Shown here one piece after another: positions 7,300 to 16,870 of a stretch of 64,000 nucleotides of DNA (position 1 is its first letter; each line of letters opens with the position of its first letter). The position numbers were made by a program, and so were the translations under genes. This DNA is from Fibrivirga algicola (GTDB lineage Bacteria > Bacteroidota > Bacteroidia > Cytophagales > Spirosomataceae), in assembly GCF_011742925.1 (NCBI RefSeq), contig NZ_WAEL01000003.1, positions 496,001 to 560,000 on the forward strand. The letters run 5' to 3'. The notes below the pieces were generated by a model. The model did no database searches. It saw only the letters and a list, made by a program, of their open reading frames with translations, and was not told the DNA's origin.

Positions 7300-9673
7300 C
7301 TGGCTTAGCAGCCCCATCGCCGAGGCCCTCGGCTGGACGCTGATTCACGCCCTCTGGCAGGGCTTTGCGGTGGTGCTGGTCATCGCCCTCTTATTACACC
7401 TGGCACGTCGGAGCCGGGCGGCGCTTCGGTACCAGATCGGCATGAGTGGCCTGTTCATGCAGGTACTGGCTTCGATGGGTACGTTTGCTTGGTACTACGA
7501 ACCGCGTTCAGTGATCAGCCCGGTTGCGACGGCATCTTCGCTCCATAACGGACCTACTGCGTTGTTGCCTACTACCGACGGGGCGTGGCTGGTTGGTATG
7601 CAGGGTTTCTTGAATACCCATCTGACCGAGATCGTTTGGGTTTGGCTCATTGGCGTTGGCGTTTTCGGCATCCGGCTCCTGGGCGGCTGGGCGTATGTGC
7701 AGCGGCTACGGCGTACGTCTACCCTACCCGTTCCCGCCACGCTGTCGGCTGCTACAGCCCGGATTTCCCGAAGTATGAACGTATCGGCGCGGGTACAGGT
7801 AACGGCACAACTGACGGGCCCGCTGGTTGTAGGGATGGTCAAACCCGTCATTTTATGGCCGGTTGGCCTGCTGGCAGGACTGAGCGCAGCCGATGTAGAG
7901 GCTATTCTGGCGCACGAACTGGCGCACGTTCAGCGGCACGACTACCTGCTCAATGTGCTGCAATCGATCGTTGAATCCCTGTATTTCTTCCATCCGGCCC
8001 TGTGGTGGCTGTCGGCGCGGATACGGGAAGAGCGTGAACATTGCTGCGACGATCTGGCCGTTTCTATCATCGGTGATGCTCGGGTACTGGCCCGCGCCCT
8101 GGCCAGGGTCGAGGAATGGCAGCGGAGTATGACCACCGCACCAACCCTGGCGATGGCGTTCGCCAGCAAACGGCAATTGCTGCTTCAGCGCGTACGTCGA
8201 GTGCTGGGTGTTCCCACGCAACCCCTCGTCTCGAACGGCAGCCTGGTTGGGCTGACACTTGTCACCCTGTTACTGGTTAGTGTATCGGTCTATGCCCTGC
8301 AGCCTGTTGACCAACCTAAGTCGACACGGGCTACCTGGCCCAAAACAACCCGACGACACACGGTGAGCACTGACAGCGAATATGGCATGATCGACAACCG
8401 TCGCATTGGGTACGTTGTCTGGAAAGGTCAGAAGCTCACCGCCGCTCGTGTAGCCGGTCTACAACGCCAGTTCGATCTGGTTACGGCTGGCAAGCTATCG
8501 CTCGACGTAGTGCAGCAGCCTAACCGCGATATTCTGCTGACGATTATCGAAAAAAACACGGCTTTCGATACAGGCATGAAGGCGCTCGGCGAGGGGTTAG
8601 CCCGGATCGATTATTCGAATATGACCGCTACAGCCCCTGTCGACGTACCCGCCACACCGGCAATGCCAGTGGTAGGTCTGCCCGAAACGCCCCCTACTAT
8701 AGCGGGCGATACCTCCCGACTGAGGGCCGTTCAGCAGCAACTGGAACTGCTCACGAAGCAAATGCAGGAGCTAATGGCCGAACGCCAACCGATGGCCGAC
8801 AAACTGAGCAAGGAAATGGCTGAACTGTCGGCAAAGAGTGGTTATCTGAGCCCTTACAGGGATCAGATTAACCAATTAATGAAGCAACAACAGGCGCTGG
8901 CAGCGAAAATGCTCGCGTTGCAGCGGGAAACACAAACGCTGTCCCGGCAAAATTCGGCGAAAGCCAAAGCGTTGATGCAACACAAAGAGGCGCAGTCGGA
9001 ACAGCTCGAAAAGCACCTCAGTATGCTCGACGAGCAGATGTCGAAATTAGACAGCCGTCTTGAGCCACATCGGGAGCGTTTGGAAGTGCTAGCCGATTCG
9101 CTCGCCAGACTTTACGAACCAGCTAATGCACTTTCGGGAAAAATGGGTGCTTTAGCGGAACAATTATCTGAACAAGTCGAGGGAACTATGCGCCAGGCAG
9201 AGGCTGCGGCTGAACATGCAGAAAGACAAGCTGAAGAAGCTATGCGTCGGGCCGAAGATGCCATGAACCGATTAAACGGAGAAGTCATGCCAGCCCGTGC
9301 CCCCCGTCCAGCTAAACCAGCGCGCCCGTCACGGCCAGCCAAGGCGCCAAAAGCACCCCGGCCAGCGGTGAGTACCCCCGCCGTTCCGGAGCCAGCTGCC
9401 GCACCAAGCTCCGCTCCGCTCCCGGCAGTTCCACCGAAGCCAGCTGCCGCGCCGAAAGCGCCCAAAGTAGGTCGTGTAAACGCGCCGGTTGACTTATCCT
9501 TGCCTGTCGTATTCACTCAAGCTGACAAGAAATTACTTGCCACAATCAAAGCAGAAATAATGACGAGAGTAGACAGAGCTACGGACAAGACGCCATTCTG
9601 GAGAACGGAACACATGCTACTCGCCGACAATGGAAACCTCAAGAAAGTGGACGTTTCCATCCTGAAGCACTAG
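7286..9673 (+). CDS. BlaR1/MecR1-like M56 metallopeptidase sensor
   Basis: A 795-residue membrane protein. The N-terminal part has four hydrophobic helices (about residues 13-40, 48-70, 115-133 and 268-290) and a zinc-protease motif HELAH at residues 210-214, followed by the M56 motif EREHCCDDLAV. On a signal it should cleave the BlaI-type repressor. The outside part is unlike a penicillin-binding sensor: instead of a transpeptidase-like domain there is a region with long Gln/Glu/Met-rich coiled coils (about 470-670), a Pro-Ala-Lys-rich stretch (about 675-730) and a short C-terminal tail. What it senses is unknown. It overlaps the repressor gene by 14 bp and is followed by a strong terminator. 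Confidence 0.88.
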   Translation: MKLTNWLSSPIAEALGWTLIHALWQGFAVVLVIALLLHLARRSRAALRYQIGMSGLFMQVLASMGTFAWYYEPRSVISPVATASSLHNGPTALLPTTDGAWLVGMQGFLNTHLTEIVWVWLIGVGVFGIRLLGGWAYVQRLRRTSTLPVPATLSAATARISRSMNVSARVQVTAQLTGPLVVGMVKPVILWPVGLLAGLSAADVEAILAHELAHVQRHDYLLNVLQSIVESLYFFHPALWWLSARIREEREHCCDDLAVSIIGDARVLARALARVEEWQRSMTTAPTLAMAFASKRQLLLQRVRRVLGVPTQPLVSNGSLVGLTLVTLLLVSVSVYALQPVDQPKSTRATWPKTTRRHTVSTDSEYGMIDNRRIGYVVWKGQKLTAARVAGLQRQFDLVTAGKLSLDVVQQPNRDILLTIIEKNTAFDTGMKALGEGLARIDYSNMTATAPVDVPATPAMPVVGLPETPPTIAGDTSRLRAVQQQLELLTKQMQELMAERQPMADKLSKEMAELSAKSGYLSPYRDQINQLMKQQQALAAKMLALQRETQTLSRQNSAKAKALMQHKEAQSEQLEKHLSMLDEQMSKLDSRLEPHRERLEVLADSLARLYEPANALSGKMGALAEQLSEQVEGTMRQAEAAAEHAERQAEEAMRRAEDAMNRLNGEVMPARAPRPAKPARPSRPAKAPKAPRPAVSTPAVPEPAAAPSSAPLPAVPPKPAAAPKAPKVGRVNAPVDLSLPVVFTQADKKLLATIKAEIMTRVDRATDKTPFWRTEHMLLADNGNLKKVDVSILKH

Positions 9674-9711
9674 ATAACGGCAGCCATAGAGGCAGTTAGC
9701 GACTGCTGCTC

Positions 9712-9767
9712 TACCAAACCGCCCTCGTACCCTCTTCTAAGTAGTCGGTAACGAGGGCGGTTGGTTT
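9712..9767. terminator. Bidirectional terminator
   Basis: AACCGCCCTCGT pairs with ACGAGGGCGGTT across a loop of about 22 nt, and flanking bases (CCAAA/TTTGG-like) can extend the stem. It lies between the convergent blaR1-like and czcA-like genes. Confidence 0.7.
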
Positions 9768-9781
9768 GTTGGTATCACTCA

Positions 9782-12700
9782 TCAGTACCCAACCACGTCG
9801 GCTTCTACCGGTTGAGCGTGCCTGGGCTTGTCGCTGTGGCGGTAGAACAGGCGGTAAATGATCGGGAAGATTAGCAGCGTCAGGATGGTGGCCGTAATCA
9901 GTCCGCCGATGACAACGATGGCCAGGGGTTTCTGCGTTTCAGACCCGATACCCGTCGATACCGCCGCTGGTAACAGGCCAATCGCCGCCATCAGGGCCGT
10001 CATCACCACCGGTCGAATCCGCGACTGCACCCCTTCGCGAATGGCCTGGTCGAGCGGCATCCGTTCTTTTCGGTTGTTGTTGAAGACCGAAATCAGAATA
10101 ACGCCGTTCTGCACGCAGATACCGAAGAGCGCAATAAACCCGACCCCTGCCGATATGCCGAAGTTCATGCCGGTAACGTGCAGCGCCAGAATGCCGCCAA
10201 TAAGCGCAAATGGCACGTTGAGCAACACCAGCCCCGCATCTTTGGCGTTACCAAACAAGACGAACAAAATCACGAAAATGGCCGCAATGCTGATCGGCAC
10301 CACCTGTCCCAGCCGGTTGGTGGCACGTACCTGATTCTCGAATTCACCCACCCATTCGACCGAGTAATCTTTGCTGGCCGGTAATTTTTCGCGGACCCGC
10401 TGTTGGGCATCGGCAATGGTACTACCCAGATCGCGTCCACGCACCGAAAATTTGACTCCAATAAACCGCTTGTTCATGTCGCGGTAAATAAACGCCGGAC
10501 CCGTAACCCGCCTGATGCTGGCAATCTCTTTTAGGGGAATTTTGCCGCCGCCCATCGTGGGCACCATCAACCGCATGATGTCGTCTTCATTTTTGCGGTA
10601 CTCCTCCTGGTAGCGGACCCGAATGTCAAATTTGCGTTCACCTTCGTAAAGCACCGACGCCGTTTTGCCGCCAATAGCCATTTCGATCACCGCCTGCACA
10701 TCGGCCGTCGATACGCCAAAGAGCGCCATCTTGGTGTCGTGCAGTTGAACACTCACCTCCGGCTGACCCACGTTGCGGATAATGCCCAGGTCTTTGATGC
10801 CCGGTACGTCGCGAATAGCCTCCATGACCAGATTAGCCTGTTTTTCGAGTTCATACACGTCGGGCCCGAAGATCTTGATACCGTTACTGGCCTTGTAGCC
10901 CGCCACGGCTTCGGCCACGTTGTCGATGATGGGCTGCGAATAATTGTAGAGCACACCGGCATACGCTTTCAGCTTGTCGTCCATCTCGTCGGTGAGCTGT
11001 TCGGTGGTCAGCGCATGGCCGTTATGCCGCTTTGTCCACTCGCCTTTTGGCTTCAGATCGACCTGAAACTGGCAGAAATAAAAGCCGTTGGGGTCGGTAC
11101 CGTCGTTGGAACGGCCTACCTGCGATAGCACCTGACATACTTCGGGAAAGGTATTCAGGTCTTCCCGAATGGTTTTGGCCATCTCAACGCTTTCGGGCAG
11201 CGACATGCTCATGGGCAGTTCGGCAGTTACCCACAAGGCTCCCTCGTTGAGCTGCGGCAGGAATTCGGTACCCAATTTCGACGACGAAAAGAACGTAGCC
11301 CCCATCAGCGCGAGCGACGCCACCAGGCTAATCCGGCGATTGCGAAAACACCAGCCAAAGCCCCGCATCACCACCCAGTCGAAGAAATTGACGAGCGGAT
11401 TTTTCTTTTCGCGAACGTTCTTTTTCAGCAGAATCGAGCACAGCACCGGCACGAGCGTCAGCGTGAACAGCAGCGCACCGAGCAGAGCAAACCCCAGGGT
11501 CCAGGCGAGGGGCGAAAACATCTTGCCCTCTACTTTTTCAAACGAGAAAATAGGCAGCAGGGCCGTGATGATGATCAGCTTGGAAAAGAACACCGCTTTG
11601 CCTAGTTCGCCACCCGTTTTGCGAATCAGCCCCAGCTTGGCCAGCCGGTTGAACTTTTCCATGCCCACTTTATGGGCCTTATGGTCGAGCGCCACAAAGA
11701 TCCCTTCGACCATTACCACCGCCCCGTCGATGATGATCCCGAAGTCGACCGCGCCCATCGACAGCAGATTGGCCGACATGCCGCGCAACCGAAGGCACAT
11801 GAACGCAAACAGCAGCGCCAGCGGAATGATGATGCTGACGATGACCGTAGTGCGCCAGTCGGCCATGAACAGGAACACGATCACCGTCACCAGCACAATG
11901 CCCTCGGTGAGGTTGTGCAATACGGTTTGGGTACAGAACTCGATGAGGTTATCTCGGTCGTAGAAGGTCACCATCTTCACGTCGGTGGGCAGCACCTTCG
12001 TGTTCAGCTCCTCGATCTTGGTTTTCACCCGCGTCAGAATTTCGCTTGGGTTTTCGCCTTTGCGCATGACCACGATGCCTTCCACCACGTCGTCGCTGGC
12101 GTCGAGGCCCACCTGCCCTACCCGCGGCAGGTTCGATTCGGCTACCTCCGCCACGTGCCGCACCAGCACCGGGTTGCCCTTCGCCTCCTCAATGATGATG
12201 TTGCCGATGTCCTGGGTCGAAGTGAGCAACCCGATACCGCGCACCACATACGCCTGCCCGTTGCGCTCGATCACGTCGCCGCCCACGTTAATGTTACTGC
12301 GTGCAACCGCCTGGTACACTTCCAGCGGCGTAATGTCATATTTGGCCAGTTGGGTAGGGTTCACCCGCAGTTCGTAGATCTTGTCGCGCCCACCGAAAGC
12401 CACCACGTCGGCTACACCCGGCACCGCCCGCAACTGCCGGTCGACCACCCAATTTTGCAGCGTGAGCAACTCGCGGCTATCGCGGTTTTTACTTTCAAGC
12501 GTGTACCGAAAAATCTCGCCCGTTGGGCCGTAGGGCGGCTGAATATCAGGTTCGACTCCCTCGGGCAGCGAAATATTCCGCAGCAGGTTATTGACCTGCT
12601 GCCGGGCGAAAAAGTCGTCGACATCGTCGTCGAAGATGATTTTCATCACCGACAGGCCAAACATTGTTGTTGACCGTACATTGCTTTTGCGCTGCACCGA

Positions 12701-12931
12701 GTTCATGGCCACCTCGATTGGCACCGTCACAAACCGCTCCACTTCTTCGGCCGACCGCCCGTTCCACTCCGTCACGATAATGATCTGGGTGTTAGTCACG
12801 TCGGGAAACGCTTCGAGCGGTGTTTTCAGGTAACTAACCACCCCGGCAATGACCAGGCAGGCCGTCATGAAAAAGATGAAGAACCGGTTCTTCAACGAAA
12901 AACCGACGATATTCTGAATGAATCTGTTCAT
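9782..12931 (-). CDS. Heavy-metal efflux RND pump (CzcA/CusA family)
   Basis: A full-length (1,049 residues) inner-membrane proton-driven pump of the HME-RND class, which exports metal cations through a tripartite complex. It shows an N-terminal helix (NRFFIFFMTACLVIAGV), the porter motif LEAFPDVTNTQIIIVTEWNG, and the HME-type proton relay segment in TM4, DFGIIIDGAVVMVEG (about residue 395). It also has two sets of six transmembrane helices with the C-terminal GICVQNGVILI region. It is the last gene of a minus-strand operon: adaptor and TolC genes lie immediately upstream, preceded by a two-component system. The TM4 motif resembles divalent-metal and Cu/Ag pumps alike, so the metal (Cu, Ag, Zn, Co or Cd) cannot be decided from this. 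Confidence 0.93.
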   Translation of the reverse strand: MNRFIQNIVGFSLKNRFFIFFMTACLVIAGVVSYLKTPLEAFPDVTNTQIIIVTEWNGRSAEEVERFVTVPIEVAMNSVQRKSNVRSTTMFGLSVMKIIFDDDVDDFFARQQVNNLLRNISLPEGVEPDIQPPYGPTGEIFRYTLESKNRDSRELLTLQNWVVDRQLRAVPGVADVVAFGGRDKIYELRVNPTQLAKYDITPLEVYQAVARSNINVGGDVIERNGQAYVVRGIGLLTSTQDIGNIIIEEAKGNPVLVRHVAEVAESNLPRVGQVGLDASDDVVEGIVVMRKGENPSEILTRVKTKIEELNTKVLPTDVKMVTFYDRDNLIEFCTQTVLHNLTEGIVLVTVIVFLFMADWRTTVIVSIIIPLALLFAFMCLRLRGMSANLLSMGAVDFGIIIDGAVVMVEGIFVALDHKAHKVGMEKFNRLAKLGLIRKTGGELGKAVFFSKLIIITALLPIFSFEKVEGKMFSPLAWTLGFALLGALLFTLTLVPVLCSILLKKNVREKKNPLVNFFDWVVMRGFGWCFRNRRISLVASLALMGATFFSSSKLGTEFLPQLNEGALWVTAELPMSMSLPESVEMAKTIREDLNTFPEVCQVLSQVGRSNDGTDPNGFYFCQFQVDLKPKGEWTKRHNGHALTTEQLTDEMDDKLKAYAGVLYNYSQPIIDNVAEAVAGYKASNGIKIFGPDVYELEKQANLVMEAIRDVPGIKDLGIIRNVGQPEVSVQLHDTKMALFGVSTADVQAVIEMAIGGKTASVLYEGERKFDIRVRYQEEYRKNEDDIMRLMVPTMGGGKIPLKEIASIRRVTGPAFIYRDMNKRFIGVKFSVRGRDLGSTIADAQQRVREKLPASKDYSVEWVGEFENQVRATNRLGQVVPISIAAIFVILFVLFGNAKDAGLVLLNVPFALIGGILALHVTGMNFGISAGVGFIALFGICVQNGVILISVFNNNRKERMPLDQAIREGVQSRIRPVVMTALMAAIGLLPAAVSTGIGSETQKPLAIVVIGGLITATILTLLIFPIIYRLFYRHSDKPRHAQPVEADVVGY

Positions 12932-13037
12932 AGGGGGAGGAAGGGAAGAATGGAGGAAAAGCGGAATGGAAGAAAGGGGGAAATCGGTGCGTCGCCGTTA
13001 CTCCCTTTCCTGCAGTCTCCCTTTCCTGCTTCCTCCT

Positions 13038-14120
13038 TTAGTTATTCAGGGCGTTGAACACCATGAGCTGATTTTTGGAAATGATCGCTTCGCCGGGTTT
13101 AACACCCTGATCGATATAGGCCACATCACCTACCGATTTGCGCACGGTCACTTCGCGGGTTTCAATGTCAGAGCGGCTTCTGAACACCATCACGTACTGC
13201 TTCGAGCGTTCGAAAATGATCGAGTTGGCCGGTACCGTAGTCAGTTTGTCGCCGTCGTCGTAGCGGAGCGTCACGGTTGCGTGCATTTCGGGTTTCAGCT
13301 TCAGGTCTTTGTTGTGCAGCCGAATCCGGACGGTCATGGCCTTGGTGTCGGGGTTCAACACCGAATAGAGCTTATCCACTTCACCTCGGAACACCTCGTT
13401 GGGGTAGCTAAGCGTCTGGATCGAGGCTGACATGCCCGTTTTTACCCGGCTAATGTCGCTTTCATTCACGTTGGCCAGCACCCACACCTCGCTGATCTGC
13501 CCAATGGTGAACAGGTTATCGGAGTTGTCGGACCGTAGCTGGGTGCCCCGGTTCACGTTCTTCTCAATCACGTACCCATCGATGGGCGCTTTAACGGTAT
13601 ACATCGATGCCTTGCCGATGCCGTAAATGCGCGACACCTCCCGAATCCGGTTGACTTCGGCCTGCGCTTTTTCGAGTTCTTTCTCGGCCGCCACCACCTC
13701 ACGCTGCGATGTCAGGCGAGTTTCGAACAGGTCCTGCACCACGCGCAGGTTTTTTTCGGCCACCAGCAGTTCCGACTGAGCCTGGATGCGCTGCCGTTCC
13801 AGATCAGCCACCTCGCCCGACCGGATCGACGCCAGCGTTTGCCCCTTACGCACGTAGTCGCCCAGTTCAACGCCTACCGATTCCACATCGCCGCCAACCA
13901 GCGGAAACACTTTGATGACCCGGTTCTCGTCGGCCATGATTTTACCCACCAGCGTCAGTTCACTACGCACGGGCTGCACCGCTGCGCTATCGAGCTGGAT
14001 GCGCTGCATCATCTTGTCCGACAGCATAAACGCTTTTTCTTCGTCGGGGGGAGCCGCAGGCTGGCAACCGGCCAGCAGAGCCAGGCAGCAGACAACCAGC
14101 AGTTTGTTTTGTTTACGCAT
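13038..14120 (-). CDS. RND efflux periplasmic adaptor lipoprotein (HlyD/CusB type)
   Basis: A 360-residue adaptor that links the inner-membrane pump to the TolC channel. MRKQNKLLVVCCLALLAGC is a lipoprotein signal, which fixes the start at 14120, four bases after the upstream TolC stop; a longer frame to 14147 is rejected. The body has the half-lipoyl/barrel-sandwich motif (VFPLVGGDVESVGVELGDYV), a coiled-coil hairpin (about residues 105-160), the second lipoyl half (TVKAPIDGYVIEKNVNRG) and beta-barrel plus membrane-proximal domains. It lacks the His-rich metal-binding tails seen in some CusB/CzcB proteins. It sits between TolC and CzcA genes in one operon. Confidence 0.92.
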   Translation of the reverse strand: MRKQNKLLVVCCLALLAGCQPAAPPDEEKAFMLSDKMMQRIQLDSAAVQPVRSELTLVGKIMADENRVIKVFPLVGGDVESVGVELGDYVRKGQTLASIRSGEVADLERQRIQAQSELLVAEKNLRVVQDLFETRLTSQREVVAAEKELEKAQAEVNRIREVSRIYGIGKASMYTVKAPIDGYVIEKNVNRGTQLRSDNSDNLFTIGQISEVWVLANVNESDISRVKTGMSASIQTLSYPNEVFRGEVDKLYSVLNPDTKAMTVRIRLHNKDLKLKPEMHATVTLRYDDGDKLTTVPANSIIFERSKQYVMVFRSRSDIETREVTVRKSVGDVAYIDQGVKPGEAIISKNQLMVFNALNN

Positions 14121-14124
14121 GGTT

Positions 14125-15405
14125 TTAGTTGAATAGGTCATGACCAATGAGGTAGGTTAATTCTTCGTACACGCCAACCCGGTCGGCTTTCAGGCGATTG
14201 AGCTGACGAATGCTGTCGTTATAGGCTTCTATGAGGTCCACAAACTCGATCAGGGTCAGGTTGCCCTTCTGGAAACTGGTTACCACGCCCTTGTTGAGCT
14301 GTTCGAATTGTTCGGAAAACTGCCCTTCCAATCCCTGGACCCGCCGCTCTACTTCCCTGATTTTCTGGAGCGAACCCGCCACTTCGTTACGTACCTGAAG
14401 GGCCTTCTGGCGCTGTAGCTGGCTTTGATAGCCGATTTGGCTGCGGGCTGCCCGAATAGCGCCCTGGTTGCGATTGAACAGCGGAATATCGGCCGAGACC
14501 GTCAGGCCCACGTAGTTATTGATGTAGCTACCCGCCTGGTCGTAGAGCCCGCCTACCCGCAGATCGGGCACAGCCAGCGCGCGTTGCAACGAGTGGTTGA
14601 GTTCGGCCTGGCGCGTCAGCGATTCGGCGGCTTTCAGGTCGGGCCGGTTCCGGATGGCCAGTTGGCTGAGCGAATCGTCGGGTTGGGTGGGCAGGCGGTA
14701 GCGGGTGAGTGCATCAGCTGTCACCCGCGGCTGAATCGCCTGGGTCACCGATAGCAACGTCCGCAGGGCCTGCTGATCGTCGGCCAGTTGCAGCACCAGG
14801 GCGGTGCGGTCGTTGTCGAGCTGAAACAGCAGGGCTTTCAGTCGGAGCAGTTCACGCAGCGATACGTTGTTGCGGGTATACTGGGTTTCGTAGGCCGCCA
14901 CCGTTGTTTGCAGCGTGGCTCGTTGCTGATCGAATCGGGCGAGCGTCTGTTGCTGGAAATAGATCGAATAGAAGCGGGTACGTAGTTCAAACCGGAGACC
15001 GCGTAGCAGATCGAGCAGTTCCAGCCCCGTGAGGCGGGCCGCTTCCGAAGCGAGGGCGATGCGTTTGTTGCGTTTACCAGCGGTGTACAGCAGTTGTTCC
15101 ACCGACACGATCTTCTGGCCCTGCCGCCCAACATCGAATACCCGGCGAGCTTCCTGGTTGAAGGCGCTTACCTCCAGGCTAACCGTCGGATTATCGTACA
15201 GGCTGGCCTGCAACACCTGCGCCTGGCTGGCATCGATCCGAAAGCGTTCGGCCAGCAACAAGAGGTTATTGGCCAGAAATAAGCTATCGGCCTGCCTGAG
15301 CGTCAGGCGGAGCGAATCGGGTTCAGGCTGTTGTTGAGCGCGTAGGGGAAGCGCCCCAACGAGCAGGCAGGCAAAGAGAATCAGTGGCCGGATAATGACA
15401 TTCAT
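14125..15405 (-). CDS. TolC-family outer-membrane efflux protein
   Basis: A 426-residue outer-membrane factor of the CzcC/CusC kind. A signal peptide (MNVIIRPLILFACLLVGALPLRAQ) sets the start at 15405. The mature part has two outer-membrane efflux repeats rich in long helices: LTLRQADSLFLANN at the start of the first, then NRPDLKAAESLTRQAELN in the second, plus VGLTVSADIPLFNRNQGAI, a typical family motif. It forms the exit duct for the adaptor and pump encoded downstream. About 100 bp separate it from the histidine kinase gene, so it may have its own promoter under control of the response regulator. Confidence 0.92.
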   Translation of the reverse strand: MNVIIRPLILFACLLVGALPLRAQQQPEPDSLRLTLRQADSLFLANNLLLLAERFRIDASQAQVLQASLYDNPTVSLEVSAFNQEARRVFDVGRQGQKIVSVEQLLYTAGKRNKRIALASEAARLTGLELLDLLRGLRFELRTRFYSIYFQQQTLARFDQQRATLQTTVAAYETQYTRNNVSLRELLRLKALLFQLDNDRTALVLQLADDQQALRTLLSVTQAIQPRVTADALTRYRLPTQPDDSLSQLAIRNRPDLKAAESLTRQAELNHSLQRALAVPDLRVGGLYDQAGSYINNYVGLTVSADIPLFNRNQGAIRAARSQIGYQSQLQRQKALQVRNEVAGSLQKIREVERRVQGLEGQFSEQFEQLNKGVVTSFQKGNLTLIEFVDLIEAYNDSIRQLNRLKADRVGVYEELTYLIGHDLFN

Positions 15406-15502
15406 ACGGCCACAAATGTCCATTCCTGCAATTACAGCAGACTTACAACGCTTTTAGATTCCAGTTAGAAAGCAATTAGAACAGAATTAGAAGCGCCTGA
15501 CC

Positions 15503-16870
15503 CTAGATTCTGGGTAGCGTAATCGTGAACTGACTTCCAACACCCAGCGTACTCGCAACGGTGAGGGTACCGTGGTGCAGCTCGACTAGCCGGTTGCAGA
15601 TAGACAGGCCAATACCGAACCCCTGATAAGCCTGCGCGTTGGCGGCCCGGAAAAACGGCTCAAAGATCCGCACCTGATCTTCGTCCGCCATACCAATGCC
15701 ATTGTCCAGCACCGTAATGCGGCATGTGCGCCCATCGGTGCCGATACGTACCTGGGCTTTCTGGTCGGGCGAATATTTACAGGCGTTATCGAAGAGGTTC
15801 AGCAGCACCTGCTTCAACAACTCCTCGTCGCCGTGAATCAGTGTGTCGTTTTCCGATTCGGGCAGGTTATCGTAGTCGATATTGATGGTGTACTGCGGTT
15901 TGGCGCTCAGCAATTCATCTTTGGCTACAAAAGCGGCATCGTCGAGCCGGACGGGATGAAACGGCAACTGGCTGGCGTTTTCCATCGTCGAGGCCAGGTT
16001 CAGCAAACTGTTGGTCAGCGCGATGAGCCGGTCGGCATCTGTCGACAGGTTTCTGAGAATTTCTTCGTGTTCGGGCACGGTGAGCGGCTGCCGCAGCCCC
16101 AGCTGAATTTCCAGTTTCAGGGCAGCCAGCGGGTTGCGCAGTTGGTGCGACGTCTGCGACACAAAGCTGCGTTGCTGGGCGAAGGCCTGTTGCAGGCGCT
16201 GCAACACATCGTTGAAGTTCATGGCCAGCCGGGCCACTTCGTCTTGCTGATTGCCTTCGTGGAGCCGTTGCTGCAAATTGCCCGCCGTGATGGTCGACAC
16301 CTGGTCGTTGATCAGACTGATGGGCCTGAGTGACTGGCCGGCAAAGAAAATACCCAGCCCAATCGTGACACTGAGGCCGCCCACAAGCCCCCAGCCCAGT
16401 GTGAGCCGCAGGTTAGCCAGCTTACTTTTACCGAACAAGTCGTTGGCCGAAGCCAAAATAACCAGGTCACGCCCGTTTTGGTGGTAGGTCAGGCCCACCA
16501 GTTCATTATCGCCGCTCAGCGTTTCAATCTCGTTTTGCCGACGTACCTCATCGAGCAGTTTCGTCGAATAATTAATCACCTGATCATCAACACTACTGTA
16601 TATCAACCGATTGGCCGCATCGAACACCAGCACTTTTTCGTCGAACAGGGCGGTCAGGGTGTTGCGGTCGATGATTTTCAGCATCTTCTGATCCACCTCT
16701 TTCACCTCGACCAAAAAGCGAACGGTGGTACGGCCCTTGCTTTTGAGCCGGTCATAAAATTCTTCCTGCCGGTACGTGGCCGACACCACATAAATCACTA
16801 CCGAAAAAACGATCAGGATCGAGGCAACGATCAGCGAGAACTGAAGGGCAATACGGTTACGAATGGTCAT
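15503..16870 (-). CDS. Sensor histidine kinase (CusS/CzcS-like)
   Basis: A 455-residue membrane kinase. TM1 covers about residues 11-31, a periplasmic sensor domain of about 120 residues follows, and TM2 is at about 157-178 with a HAMP linker after it. The HisKA box is SHQLRNPLAAL with the phospho-accepting His242. The ATPase part has the N box LLNLFDNACKYS, the G1 box VLDNGIGMA and the G2 box GFGIGLSI. Its start overlaps the response regulator stop by 4 bp (ATGA), so the two are translated together. Its position in front of the efflux genes suggests it senses periplasmic metal. Confidence 0.92.
   Translation of the reverse strand: MTIRNRIALQFSLIVASILIVFSVVIYVVSATYRQEEFYDRLKSKGRTTVRFLVEVKEVDQKMLKIIDRNTLTALFDEKVLVFDAANRLIYSSVDDQVINYSTKLLDEVRRQNEIETLSGDNELVGLTYHQNGRDLVILASANDLFGKSKLANLRLTLGWGLVGGLSVTIGLGIFFAGQSLRPISLINDQVSTITAGNLQQRLHEGNQQDEVARLAMNFNDVLQRLQQAFAQQRSFVSQTSHQLRNPLAALKLEIQLGLRQPLTVPEHEEILRNLSTDADRLIALTNSLLNLASTMENASQLPFHPVRLDDAAFVAKDELLSAKPQYTINIDYDNLPESENDTLIHGDEELLKQVLLNLFDNACKYSPDQKAQVRIGTDGRTCRITVLDNGIGMADEDQVRIFEPFFRAANAQAYQGFGIGLSICNRLVELHHGTLTVASTLGVGSQFTITLPRI

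Noticed and set aside
11672-12673. Long plus-strand frame inside the czcA region
   Set aside because: Opposite-strand shadow of a strongly conserved RND pump gene; His/Arg-rich translation without family likeness.
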